Assembly: GCA_023362775.1 (NCBI GenBank)
Contig: JALMGJ010000013.1
Location: 25,460,274-25,524,273, forward strand
DNA from: Charina bottae
Taxonomy: Eukaryota; Chordata; Lepidosauria; Squamata; Charinaidae
Direction: 5' to 3'
DNA: 64,000 bases
Shown one piece after another: positions 11,101 to 22,777 of this stretch (positions are counted from its first letter, which is position 1; each line of letters begins with the position of its first letter). Below the pieces are notes generated by a model, which worked only from the letters and a program-made list of their open reading frames with translations, had not been told where the DNA came from and made no database searches. The position numbers and the translations under genes are program-made.

Positions 11101-14100
11101 TATGTGATCCAATGGCTTGACCAAGCAGCATTTTTGGGGTGCTATTTTTTTTTCTGTATAGGCCTGTTCTCTCAACTGATTGAACTATTCTGAAATTCTA
11201 GAATTCCTGCTTGACTTAGGAAAGAAAAACCTGATGCCCAAACATAAGCATGTCACATTCCTGGGTCCAGGGTGTGTTCAGGTGATAACCAGAGCAAGGA
11301 AAGGGAGAAGCTAAGGGGAAGTATGTAAAAGGCGAAACAGATCTCACCTTGTTTCAGCTGGATGCCATATGGTGAGCTCCTTTGCAATAGAACACTTAAC
11401 AGGAGAAAATGATGCTGTAATTTGCAGGCGACAAAAGGCACCACTTAATAGGAAATAATTGTTTGGGCGCTACCCTGCAGTTCCACAGAAGCAAAGGATG
11501 GATGAACACCGACATAACGCAAAAGCAGGCTCACATCTGGGCACATCCTGCATCACAGGCTTTACCTGTTGAATTTGTGCTGATCACACAGCTGTTACAA
11601 GGCACTGGACTGCAGTTTAGGTTGCCCTCAAATGGCATTCTGATGAGAGTGTGGAGTTTTTCTGTGCATGCAAGCGCCAGAGTATCTTTGACAGAGAGCA
11701 AGACTTCAGGGCGATGGCAGGCAGATGGATCCAGCATGTGTCAACTCGCAACAGGAATTTGCTCTTGACTTAGGAAGCCCATGCATGGTTCTGTAACTGT
11801 GCAGAGGAAGGAGCCAACAAACAGGGCGGTTTGCGGGCAGGCCCAGACTGGCAAACCTGTGGCAGCCCTTTTATACTTCCTTGGAAGGGAGACAAAAAAA
11901 TTATAATCCAAAGCAGGAGATGAATACGTGGGTGGGTGAGTAGGGAGGAATCCATCCTGCTCTACAGCCCACAGATTGTGCAGTTCAGTGAAACTGTAAA
12001 AACACCAGTGAGTTACTTTCTTTGCATGAAGAATAGAAGGAGGGGGTCTGTGTATATTACGACGTCAAATTCAGGACAAGCAGGCCTGTTTAACTCATAG
12101 CTTATCAACTAAGAACAGTTTGGTCTCCTTGCCTTGTATCTCCCTGTTTAGACTTCCCACCAGATAAGTAGCAGAAGCAGGAGGTTTCCTTGGTGTTACA
12201 AGTTGTGTATTGAGCGCGGTTGTGGGTTGCAACTTGTGCAGTTGCTGTTCAGGGCATGATGCCCTCTTTAAAATGAAGGGGGAAGGCGGCTCAAAGCTGG
12301 CCTGAAGCCACATTCTCTACTCAGAAGCCAGGCTTCCTCATCCTAAAAGCGCAGAAGCTAGGATAAGTCCTCTTTTATCACCCTCACCCTCACCTCAGCC
12401 ACAGGTTCCAGTTGCGAAACAAGCATTTCAAAGAGTCGATGAAGGTTCTCAGTCATCCAGGTGGAACAGTCTGTAGCTTGAATCATGTCAACTGGATTTC
12501 TATTTTCTCAGTGGAAACGTTTCGCTCCTTATCCAAGAAGCTTCTTCAGTCTGAGCAAAGTTTGTAAGGGAATCCTTAAATACGTTTCTAGGGTGGCTGT
12601 GGGACCTTGCACCTGGGGCTAGGTCATGGTTATTTGAGATGTTTATTTCTAAGTCCCTTTATCATCCAAAGGAGGATCGTTAAGATCACCATGCTGCTGT
12701 TGAGCTTTCCCCTATTTTCCTTCCTGCTTTGTCTTCTGTGCCTAGGAAGATTAAGACCATTTCACAATCTCAACAACAGCAAGGTAATCTTAACGATCCT
12801 CCTTTGGATGATAAAGGGACTTAGAAATTAACATCTCAAATAACCATGACCTAGCCCAGGTGCAAGGTCCCACAGCCACCCTAGAAACATATTTAAGGAT
12901 TCCCTTACTAACTTTGCTCAGACTGAAGAAGCTTCTTGGATAAGGAGCGAAACGTTTCCACTGAGAAAACAGAAATCCAGTTGACATGATTCAAGCTACA
13001 GAAAGCATTTCAAAGAGTTTTCCACTGCAAGCTATGCCGGGCACTTGCCTGCTTGTGACCCCTTTTAGGCATCATTCAAATGAAGCCTAAATGGTTCCCT
13101 CCATAAGAAAGGACAAGGGTTCTCCTTGCAAGAGAAAGTTATCCAGTGCAAGGGACAGTTCAGCCATTTACCTGGCTTTCTAACGGAGGGAAGGCTTCCG
13201 TCGCATTTTACAACCTCTGGTGGGGCTGCCCATTTTTAAAAAATCTTATTGTTTTACAGAAGTTTATGAAAGCGAAGAATCAGAGAGCAGGGAAGGAGGC
13301 AGGCGAGAAAGCAGTTCAGAAAGGAAACACCCATTTATTTATTTTTTGTATTCAAACCCTGATGAGCGTGGGGCATGTTTCATCCACACTTGTTTCCTAG
13401 TTACTAACTCTTCAGGGATACACCACACACCATGCCCTGAGAAAGACCTCTTCCTCCTCTGCCTTGGCATGCAAGAGACATTCTCTCGGCATGCAGCTGC
13501 CAGGGCACAAGGACTGTATTTTCCCATAGACATCTGGAAGACTTGTTCCCCACCTCTTCGTTTTGCCTCATGTACGCCCTACAAAAGGTGAAGCAGTAAT
13601 AGCTCAGACGAGAGAGTGGCTATGCATATACAGACTATATTTACTGCATGTCTGAATAAGCCTATTTGTTAGTAGGAAATTAGAAGGGGTTGCAGGATAA
13701 TGCACCAGTCAGGAGTTCTTGGTCCCCAAAGCAGCCTGCTCAAAAAGGCTTTTCTTTCTGACACATTTGGAGGGCGCCAGCTTGATGGAGGAGACTGCTC
13801 TTGAACACCAGAGACGCTAGGACCAGGTTCGGCTATGAGCCACAGAATTAACATGCCGCTTGCCAAGAAAGCAGAGGAAAAGTCTCATCCATGTGGATGC
13901 AAATTCCTGGCCAGCGGTTGCAACAAACAAGGCCAAATCTGAGCAGGGAGCAGTCCTTCCCCTGTTTCTTCACCCAGAGGTGGGGCACATCCAGATTCTC
14001 AGCATACTTTAGCATGAAATGTGGAGATAAGACTCTCTACGGGGCTTCCTGAAAGAGGGGGGAGGCAAGAGAGGTTCCACGCCCCTCCCTGCTGGAACAA

Positions 14101-17100
14101 AGATCCACTCATATCAAACCCAACCCTCCCAGGGAGGGAACGTGTGGTTCCAAGGGGAGGTGAGTACAGGAATGTTAACATCAGAGGGAGGATCCAAAAT
14201 ATCCCATGTTGTCTTCACAGGGGAACTAGGGTGGAACATATAAGCTTCGTTGCCCAGGAAAGGACTGGACAGCCCCATCCCTGGAATCTCCTTGCGTAAA
14301 TAGCCCCCCACACCCTGCCAGCTTCTAACTTTCTTTTTTTAATTCTTGGGTATAGTTTACAGCATTTGTCGTGCTTACAGCACCAGGACGACAGTGAACT
14401 GGACGGTGATCAAGGAATCTACTTCTACGCCAAATGGTGGAAATTCTAATCAGGGTAGAAATTAAAACTGTAGGGTTTGAGGGTGGTGGAGCCACACCCC
14501 GCTTTTCTGAAGTCTAGCTCACTGCAGACTGGGCACACAAGAAACAGTAGAAGTCACTGAGCTCAGCGTGGCTCCAGAGTAAGCACCCGGCCCTGAGGCT
14601 GGCCTCGTCTCCAGGGAACGCGTGTGTTTCCACAGCCTGTTGCAGCAAACCACGTCTTTTGGCGGGCATCCATTTTTATCCTTGCACCTCCAGGAAGCTA
14701 GATGACTGAAGAGGATTAGAAGAGTCTCTAATGCAGGGCTTTCCAAAGTTTTCCCACGGCGACACACCAACCACCGTTGGTGTGTCACCGCGGGAAAACC
14801 CGGAAGTGCCGCCATTGCGGCAGTGCGCAAAAACCCGGAAGCGCTGCTGCCGCTTTCGGGTTTTTGCGCGCCGCCGTTGGTGTGTCGCCGCGGGAAAACC
14901 CGGAAGTGCCGCCGTTGTGGCAGCGCACAAAAACCCGGAAGCGCTGCTGCCGCTTTCAAGTTTTTGCGTGCCGCCGTTGGTGTGTCGCCGCGGGAAAACC
15001 CGGACGCGCTGATGATGATCAGCGCTTCCGGGTTGTGTGGTGACACACCAGACTGTGTGTGGCAACACACTTTTGTGTCGCGACACACACTTTGGAAAGC
15101 TCTGCTCTAATGGATACACCAGCTTGTCCCAATTGGGTGTCTTTTAGATTTGTTAAGCCACAGTTCCCACCAGTTCCAGCCAGCTTTGGAAAGGCTGATG
15201 GGATGTCTGCTCAACAATGGTTTGACCAGGGGTGATGGGATGGAAGTAGAACATCTATACCAGTGTTTCTCAACCTTGTCAACTTTTAGATGGGTGGACT
15301 TCAACTCTTGGAATTCCCTAGCCAGCCATGCTGGCTGGGGAATTCTGGGAGTTGAAGTCCAAACATCTTAAAGTTGACAAGGTTACAAAAATTAGACACA
15401 AGGGCACCAGCAACACTCAGAAACATGCCTGTCCTTTGCTTCTATTCATCAGCCATTCCAGGCACCCTCCCCAGCTTCTACATAGTTTCCCCCACCCATG
15501 GATAAGCCTCCTTCTGCCACCTATGCCCTAACTGCTCCTATAAATGTATATCCACCATTTTTTCTGCCTTTTCTCAGAAGGCTACTGGGTAACTCACAAT
15601 CCAAGGAGACACTTAGTACCTTTAAATATTATGCTTGCAGTCCTTGCCACATAAGAAGCGTAAAGCAAGTTAACATCACATCGCATCACAGTCAGAGCAC
15701 TGTATTATATGTTACTTAAAAAAGTCATGTTACTCCTTCTTGAAAGCTTGACTTAAAAACAAAGAAATGGACAATTGAAACAGCAGCTGGTGTAAAGATT
15801 ACGCTGAACATTTACTCAGCTCTGGCTTATTTTAAGGTGCAGAGTTATGGTTTTCTTTCCCCCTGCAAAACTATTGCCACAAGCATGAAATAAATGAAAA
15901 GCAAGCAAGCAAAAGAGAAAATCATCACTGCATTCAATGGGTTTCATGAATGCAATGAATGATTACATGTAAATCATTACATATTTAACCAAGTAAATTT
16001 GTTTCATTCTTAGTTTATTTTCTCTTGGTTCCATGAATTTTTTCGGACAGGATGACCCCACCCAGAACTCTTGGCAGGCTACTCAAAGCCTGAAATGGCC
16101 TTGACCAGAACATAGTTGTACTTGTTTAAAAGGTAAAGGTTCCCCCCGCACATTTGTGCAGTCGTGTCCAACTCTGGGGGCCGGTGCTCATCTCCGTTTG
16201 TTAGCCGATGAGCCAGCGTTGTCCGAAGACGCTTCCGCAGTCATGTGGCCGGCATGATGCACGCAGAATGCTGTTACCTTTCCACCGAAGTGGCACCTAT
16301 TCATCTACTTGCATTTGCATGCTTTCGAATTGCTAGTTTGGCAAGAGCTGGGGCGAGTGCGGGAGCTCACTCCGTCATGCGGGGCTAGGGATTCGAACCT
16401 CCAAACTTGCAACCTTCCGATCGACAAGCCTGGCGTCTTACCCGCTGAGCCACCATGCCCCGTACTTGTTTGCTCTACTTCAAAGCAATGCCCCTTTAAA
16501 AAAGAAGGGAATAAAGGAGTGAGGGACCTCTACACCTAGGGAGAGCGCACAGCTTCTCCACCCCTCTGAAAGTTGTTGGGCTTTCTCTGGCAAGATCAAA
16601 ACAGAGTACCAAAACAGGAGAATTACAAATGACACTGGAGGAATCCCCAGTATGCTATAAGTGAATATGCCATGGCTATTCTACAATAAATCCTCATCTG
16701 AAAGTCTTGGTTAGAGCACCAATGGGCATTAAGACAAACGCAGAACTTGGCAGGAAATGCGAGTTTTGAACAGGGAGGGAAGATGAGGGAGAAAGAACAA
16801 GGGCAGCATTGATGTCCTCAGGAACAGAAGAAGGGGCAAGCGGGCAGCATGAGACACTTGAGAGAATGTGGTTGGTCAAGATGGCAGGAGGCAACTCCTG
16901 AGCAGTTAAGGCTATTAATGTTAAAGAAGCAGGGACCACAAATCTAGCATTCCCAGATAGCACACTTGGTTCGGGGCAAATCTTGGCTGTATTTATTGGT
17001 GCTGCCCGACTGTTTCTCATCTCAAGCTGGCACCGGCTGCAGAATATGAAGCTGGTGTGGTCCCTCCCTTGTGGCATTCTTTGGGTGTTGCTATGAACAG

Positions 17101-20100
17101 ATCCTGCCCCCATTGGTAAATATCGGTCCAGTTTCAAAGGTTGATTTCAAAGGAAACAAAGATGGTGCAACTACATTTCTTTTACTGTAGCTCCATTTTT
17201 GTATTCTGGGGCAGGCAAACCAGAACATTCCTGCTCCTTTGGCTTTGGATGGGGCTGGCGAATTGCCTTTGCCTTTGCAAGTCACAAATGGGGAGGCCGT
17301 GCATGTTACCTAATCTTCCATGTACAAAAGTTACACAGGGTAAGGAAATATTTAGCAAAGGCAGGAACTAAGCAGCTACAAAGGCAGCTATTGCGTGGGA
17401 ACGGAATGTGCAAGAAAGAAAAAGAGAGATATGTGATGCATGTAAAGAGTGAGAATCCACAGAGAAACACAGCTCTGAGATGGGCTATTCACATTCCAAG
17501 GTATGTCAAGAGCACTCTCGGTATGTGCGAATTAGTGGAGAAGGAGATGAGGTCAAACATATTTGCAGGGTGGATGGATGATTAAGCTTGTGAGGCGCAG
17601 GAATTCTGTTCAGGAACCATGGGGAACCAATGACGATCCAGATAGAGCTATACTACAACTCACAACATCCCTCCCCATTGGCCAGACTGGTTGAGGCTGC
17701 TGCGAGGTGAAGTTCTAAAAGGTTCCTGGTTCCTCACCCCGCAGCTAAAGACACCAGCGTGGAAAGAAACAAGCAGGATGCATATGCAGAAAATGAATAC
17801 AATCCGGTGTAATTCTGCTTCTGGCTTATAGTGGAAGGACTATGACCTACAAATAATGTCTGGGAAACCTTGGTCTCATTGCATATCACTTAGCATGTCC
17901 AAGCGTTGAGAATTAGGGGAGCTGCCATTCTAAATCACCCAGAGGGCCACCCCTGAAAGGGATGGGCCCTGGGGTTGCTTTGAACTGTGGGATTCCAAGA
18001 GTGGGTTTGACTTTTGGACGAAGAGGCATGGGGAGAGCGCATGTTCTCCAATGAGGCAGGATGAACTCGGCCGGTGCCAACCTCCTTCCACCTTACCTCG
18101 GCTCACACGCTGCTTAGCACCTGACAGGATTCCTGGAGTGTCTATAAGGCTGATGCTCTCAAGAACCTGGTTGGGCAAGTGAGCACACATAAACCTATAG
18201 AGAAAGAAAAGACTAGAGTAAAATTCAGGCCATGGATTTCACATGAATTTGTTCCCTCCACTTCGGTGCTTAAGAAACACAACAAGGATCTTTCTTGCGT
18301 CTGACAGGTTTGGCTCATGAAGTAGTATGGTCCATCAGCTAAGGAACCAGCATGGCTTTGCAAAGATTCGGGTAAAAAAAGGTAAAGGTTCCCCCCGCAC
18401 ATTTGTGCAGTCGCGTCCGACTCTAGGGGCCGGTGCTCATCTCCGTTTGTTAGCCGAAGAGCCAGCGTTGTCCGAAGATGCTTCCACGGTCATGTGGCCG
18501 CATGACACGCACGGAACGCTGTTACCTTCCCACCGAAGTGGTACCTCTTCATCTACTTGCATTTGCATGCTTTCAAATTGCTAGGTTGGCAAGAGCTGGG
18601 GCGAGTGCGGGAGCTCACTCTGTCACGCGGGCCTAGGGAATCGAACCTCCGAACTTGAGATCTTCCGATCGACAAGCCTGGCGTCTTACCCGCTGAGCCA
18701 CCATGCCCCCTTTAAAAGATTTGGGTACACAGGGCTTAAAAGGGCCACCAAACGATCCATGGGAAAAAAGCCATGTTGTCCATCATAAAATTCCAACCTC
18801 GTACGGCTTGGCACCAAGTTACCTTCCCTACCATGTTTGCCCCTTGAATCTGCCTGACCAATTCAATCTTGCTGTGAAAAGCAGCTGGTGGTTCCCCCCT
18901 TTCAGGAGTTGAGGGTGAGGGCAAGGCTTGGGGGCGCAACTTTCCTGCAGCAGCACCAGCGTTCTGGAACGGCCTCCCACTGGAACTTAGACTAACTCTA
19001 ACTTTAACTACTTTCTGGAAGCAGTTGAAAATGGACTGTTCCTGAGGGCATTTGGGACCTGACACCTGGATTTTTGGTTTTCGGTCCTTATATGTTTTTA
19101 AGGCTTCTATTTTTAAATGGGCCATGGATGTTTTAGACATCTGTGTATTCCTGTAAAACGGCCTGTGGGATTGTGGCAGGGTATAAATGTGATACATAGA
19201 CAAACAAACATCATTATAATGGCAATAGCGTTTGGGGTTATTTTCTAAGATGGAATAAAAGAGAAGGAGGCATAATAAAGGTACATCAGATTATACATGG
19301 TGTGGAGAAGGTGGCCGATCAAAGCCTCTCTCGAAGCACAGTTTCTTGCATGCTCAGATGCTGCAGCAATAGTGCATTAAGCGAGCTGGAGTTTATGGAA
19401 CGGTTCGTTCCTCATTTGCAGCATCTGCTAGTTTTTACTTTCACCCTTTGACAGTGCTACCTCGGCAGCTGATACGGATCTCAGTTCTGCATTTTGGAAA
19501 GGCGCCACTCCGTTCCTCCTCCGTAGCACCACAAGCAGCTGCTCTTTCTTTATTTGCATGGCTGAAGCTTCCCAGGAATTTTGGCACTCTCAGCGAGTCT
19601 CTATAGTGGGGCCTGCAGTTCCTTCAGCCCAGCAATAGCAAACTAACAATTCTGATTTTTTTTCTCATTGACTAAGAAGCAGTGAGAAGACATCATAGAC
19701 CAAGCTCCCAATAAGCTGCCAAAAGCTATGAAGGCCTGGGGTGCCCTTCTCTCTCTCAGACGGAGAAGTTAATCAGGAAAATCTTTCACAAATCAGTGTA
19801 ATCAACCTGGATGTTGTTAATTAATCTACATTTTTAAAAGTGGGTACGTCATTTTTATTTCTTTATTTTTTATATCCCTTTATTTATTTATTTTATAAAT
19901 AACTCAAGGCGGCAAACATACCAAATACTCCTTCCTTCTCCTATTTTCCCCACAACAACCACCCTGTGAGGTGAGCTGGGCTGAGGGAGAATAACTGGCC
20001 CAAGGTCACCCAGCCAGCTTTCATGCCTAAGGCGGGACTAGAACTCTCAGTCTCCTGGTTTCCCATTGGCTCCTTCCTAGGGCTGAGAGAATGTGATCGG

Positions 20101-22737
20101 CCCAAAGTCACCCAGGCAGCTTTCATGCCTAAGGCGGGACTAGAACTCTCAGACTCCTGGTTTCCCATTGGCTCCTTCCTAGGGCTGAGAGACAGGGACT
20201 GGCCCAAGGTCACCCAGCCGGCTTTCATGCCTAAGGCGGGACTAGAACTCTCAGTCTCCTGGTTTCCCATTGGCTCCTTCCTAGGGCTGAGAGACAGGGA
20301 CTGGCCCAAGGTCACCCAGCCGGCTTTCATGCCTAAGGCGGGACTAGAACTCTCAGTCTCCTGGTTTCCCATTGGCTCCTTCCTAGGGCTGAGAGACAGG
20401 GACTGGCCCAAGGTCACCCAGCCGGCTTTCGTGCCTAAGGCGGGACTAGAACTCTCAGTCTCCTGGTTTCTAGCCCAGTACCTTAACCATTAGACCAAAC
20501 TGGCTGGCGCTCTCTCTCTCTCTCTCCCTCTCTCTCTCATTCTTGGGATCTAGCATGGTCTTGGAATGGCATGCCAGTGCCTACTTCACAATGGGGGTAA
20601 GAGAAAAACAAAATTGGACTGAACTTAATTTCATTTATATTGGATTGAAATTCAATTAATTCAATAGGGTTAATGTTATCAGTCCCAGTGGATTTAATTT
20701 AGCTTTCTGTCTTATTAAAAGTGACAATTGGGTGGGAACTTTCAGGGCTAAACCCAAGGTTTGTGGGGAGCTCCATACAGCCCTGGTACTTCAGATTGTG
20801 CTCCCCTGGTTTAAACCGATTAAAATTCACAATCCTGTTCAAACCACTTGAATACATGCAACCATTTCTGTCTAAACAGCAGTGCGTATTCTAGAGGAGC
20901 TGAAAAGCATTATCTAGAACCCAGACTCTGACTGATTTGCAGCATCAATGATTTACAGTTGCATCAATTATCTCAAGTGATTGCTGGTGATTTTTGCCTT
21001 TTTTCACCTTCAAACACATCTGTCTGTCCATCCATCCATAGTGTATGATCCTTCAGTCTTCAAAATTCATCTACTGTAATACTTTTGTTAGGTCTAAATC
21101 CAATTCTGGAGTCCCAGCTGATAGTCCCTTCAGGGGGAAAGAGGTGAAGCAAGTAAGAATGGCGGCAACAGCTGCCAAAATTGAATTGTGCTCAGGGTGG
21201 AGTTGAGGTTCTATAAACCACTTGACTGAGGAAGGAGCATAGCCCATCCTGTGTAAACTAAGATGCTAAAAGTAGAGCTCTCTGGAAATTAACTAGGCAT
21301 CAAATCCTAGAGTTTCCCATTCTCTCGAGGCAAACTGCAATCAAGAGTAATTTTACTGAAGTTCTTCATCAGTTGGCAAGATGGTTTTAAAGATACGTCG
21401 AGCAAAAAATGAAAATAAGTTTTTGGAACCTATCTTGGCTGGATTTATACAACATGCTAAACCCCGATTACAAAGGATGGGTTCACATAACCAGCAAAGC
21501 TAGAACCAAAGAAACTTTACTATGGCTTAGTGCAATGTGTGAATCTGCTCTGCGGGGGGGGGGGGGGGGGAACGGGGCTGCAAAGTGTGAGTGGCCAGTG
21601 CTTCTCCCTCTTCCTATCATTCCCTTTAATATCCCTTGACAGCAGAGATTATCTATTGGACTTGAGAATCCAGACATCCTCAAACCCAAAACACCTCGAT
21701 TTAATCTGATTAGTGTGTACTGCAAACCCAATGGTGATCATAACCAAGGATGTATGGCTGACTGTGTATGAACCCAGATAAATGGTTTATTCAACAAACC
21801 ATGATTAAAACAAGGCAGCTTTAAACATGTTGTATAATCTAGACTGAATCTACAGTGGGTGAAGGATGGAAAAGGAAATCACGAGGCTTGGACAGTGACG
21901 GTTTCTCAGGCAGAGTCTTTGAAGAAAGACTCTAATCCTATTTTACAATTTCAAGGCTTCCATTTAATTCGGACTCTTCCTTTTCCCCACGCCTCTCAAG
22001 ATTTGGCTTTCAATTGGTGGACTGCAGGAGGAGAATTTTGTTTTTCCTGATCAAATGTATAGAATAATAATTTCTCTATTTTTTTTAACACAAAGGAGAA
22101 AGATACCAAAAGGTGAAACCAGTAGCAAAGTCCTTGGGGCTCCCATCTCAGCTGGCAATAAGGGGAAATGCAGTTTTTATTTTCCCAGCCTAGATAGGGT
22201 GAAGTTGCTGGAATTCCCTCTTCTCATCTGTGGTGTGTACATTGAAGACCCTTCATAAAAGCTGTTAAAAGTACAGGAAAAAGTCAGCCTGGTACCATGC
22301 CTTTTCCAATCGGGCACTTTCCAGATGTGCTGGACTCTAAAACCTATGATCTCCAGTCAGTGCATTCCACTGCAACACATCAATGATGTATTACTGATGC
22401 TGGCGACCTATCTGCCCACCCTTTGCTCCCAGTTTGTCACTCTGATGGCTTCTGGCTTTATTGGGGTAACGGTTCCCACTGTGTCCATTTAGCAGCTGCT
22501 GTTGGGGAGGCTGGGTTCGGGTGTGGCACTGGAGTGGAGACATAAGGTTTCAAAGCCCACTCACCCAGAAGGCTCAGTTGGGTCTGTCAACGTCTCTCTG
22601 CCTAATCCATTGGTTGTGATGCTTAAAAGCAGTGAAGGAAAAGAGAAAGACCACGTAGGCTATCATCGGCTCCTTGGAGGGTATCAGTGAGGTAAGCAGG
22701 AAAGTTCTGCGTGTGGATAATTTGCCCATATGTGGTC

Positions 22738-22777
<40 letters not shown>

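Larger units (their letters stand above)
12437..13002. mobile_element. Inverted-repeat retroelement with 16-bp target duplication (Penelope-like suspected)
   Basis: Two arms, 12471-12690 and 12783-13001, are reverse complements with only about six differences across ~220 bp. They are separated by a 92-bp spacer that continues the palindrome weakly. A perfect 16-bp direct repeat AAGCATTTCAAAGAGT (12421-12436 and 13003-13018) flanks the unit, which argues for target-primed or retrotransposon insertion rather than a cut-and-paste MITE. Each arm carries CTGAAGA, a 6-bp stem, then GCGAAAC: the core pattern of a hammerhead ribozyme, as found in Penelope-like element terminal repeats. No protein is encoded. 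Family assignment is inference. Confidence 0.7.
6892..18096. other. EHD2 intron between coding exons 2 and 3
   Basis: An 11.2-kb intron with no recognised host exon. It contains a SINE (7038-7372), a hAT element (7524-7814), a SINE scrap (7826-7905), a BovB LINE (10266-10962), the long inverted-repeat element (12437-13002), GC-rich MITE copy B (14734-15104), a palindromic MITE (15261-15389) and another SINE (16128-16461). The stretches 8000-10250, 11000-12400, 13020-14700 and 16500-18090 show only short chance frames and small scraps of repeat. Confidence 0.7.

Noticed and set aside
12607..12831. 74-codon hydrophobic frame across the long inverted repeat
   Set aside because: It spans the arm-spacer junction of a repeat element; hydrophobicity comes from T/C-rich spacer sequence, and no signal of selection is visible.
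14519..15119. Several alanine/lysine/proline-rich frames on both strands
   Set aside because: They lie across a CpG-rich hAT MITE with defined inverted ends and target duplication; the apparent peptides are the repeat translated.
19941..20493. Long overlapping frames on both strands with a 34-residue repeat
   Set aside because: They follow from a 102-bp SINE-derived tandem repeat inside a retroposon; there is no start context, splice logic or similarity to a protein.
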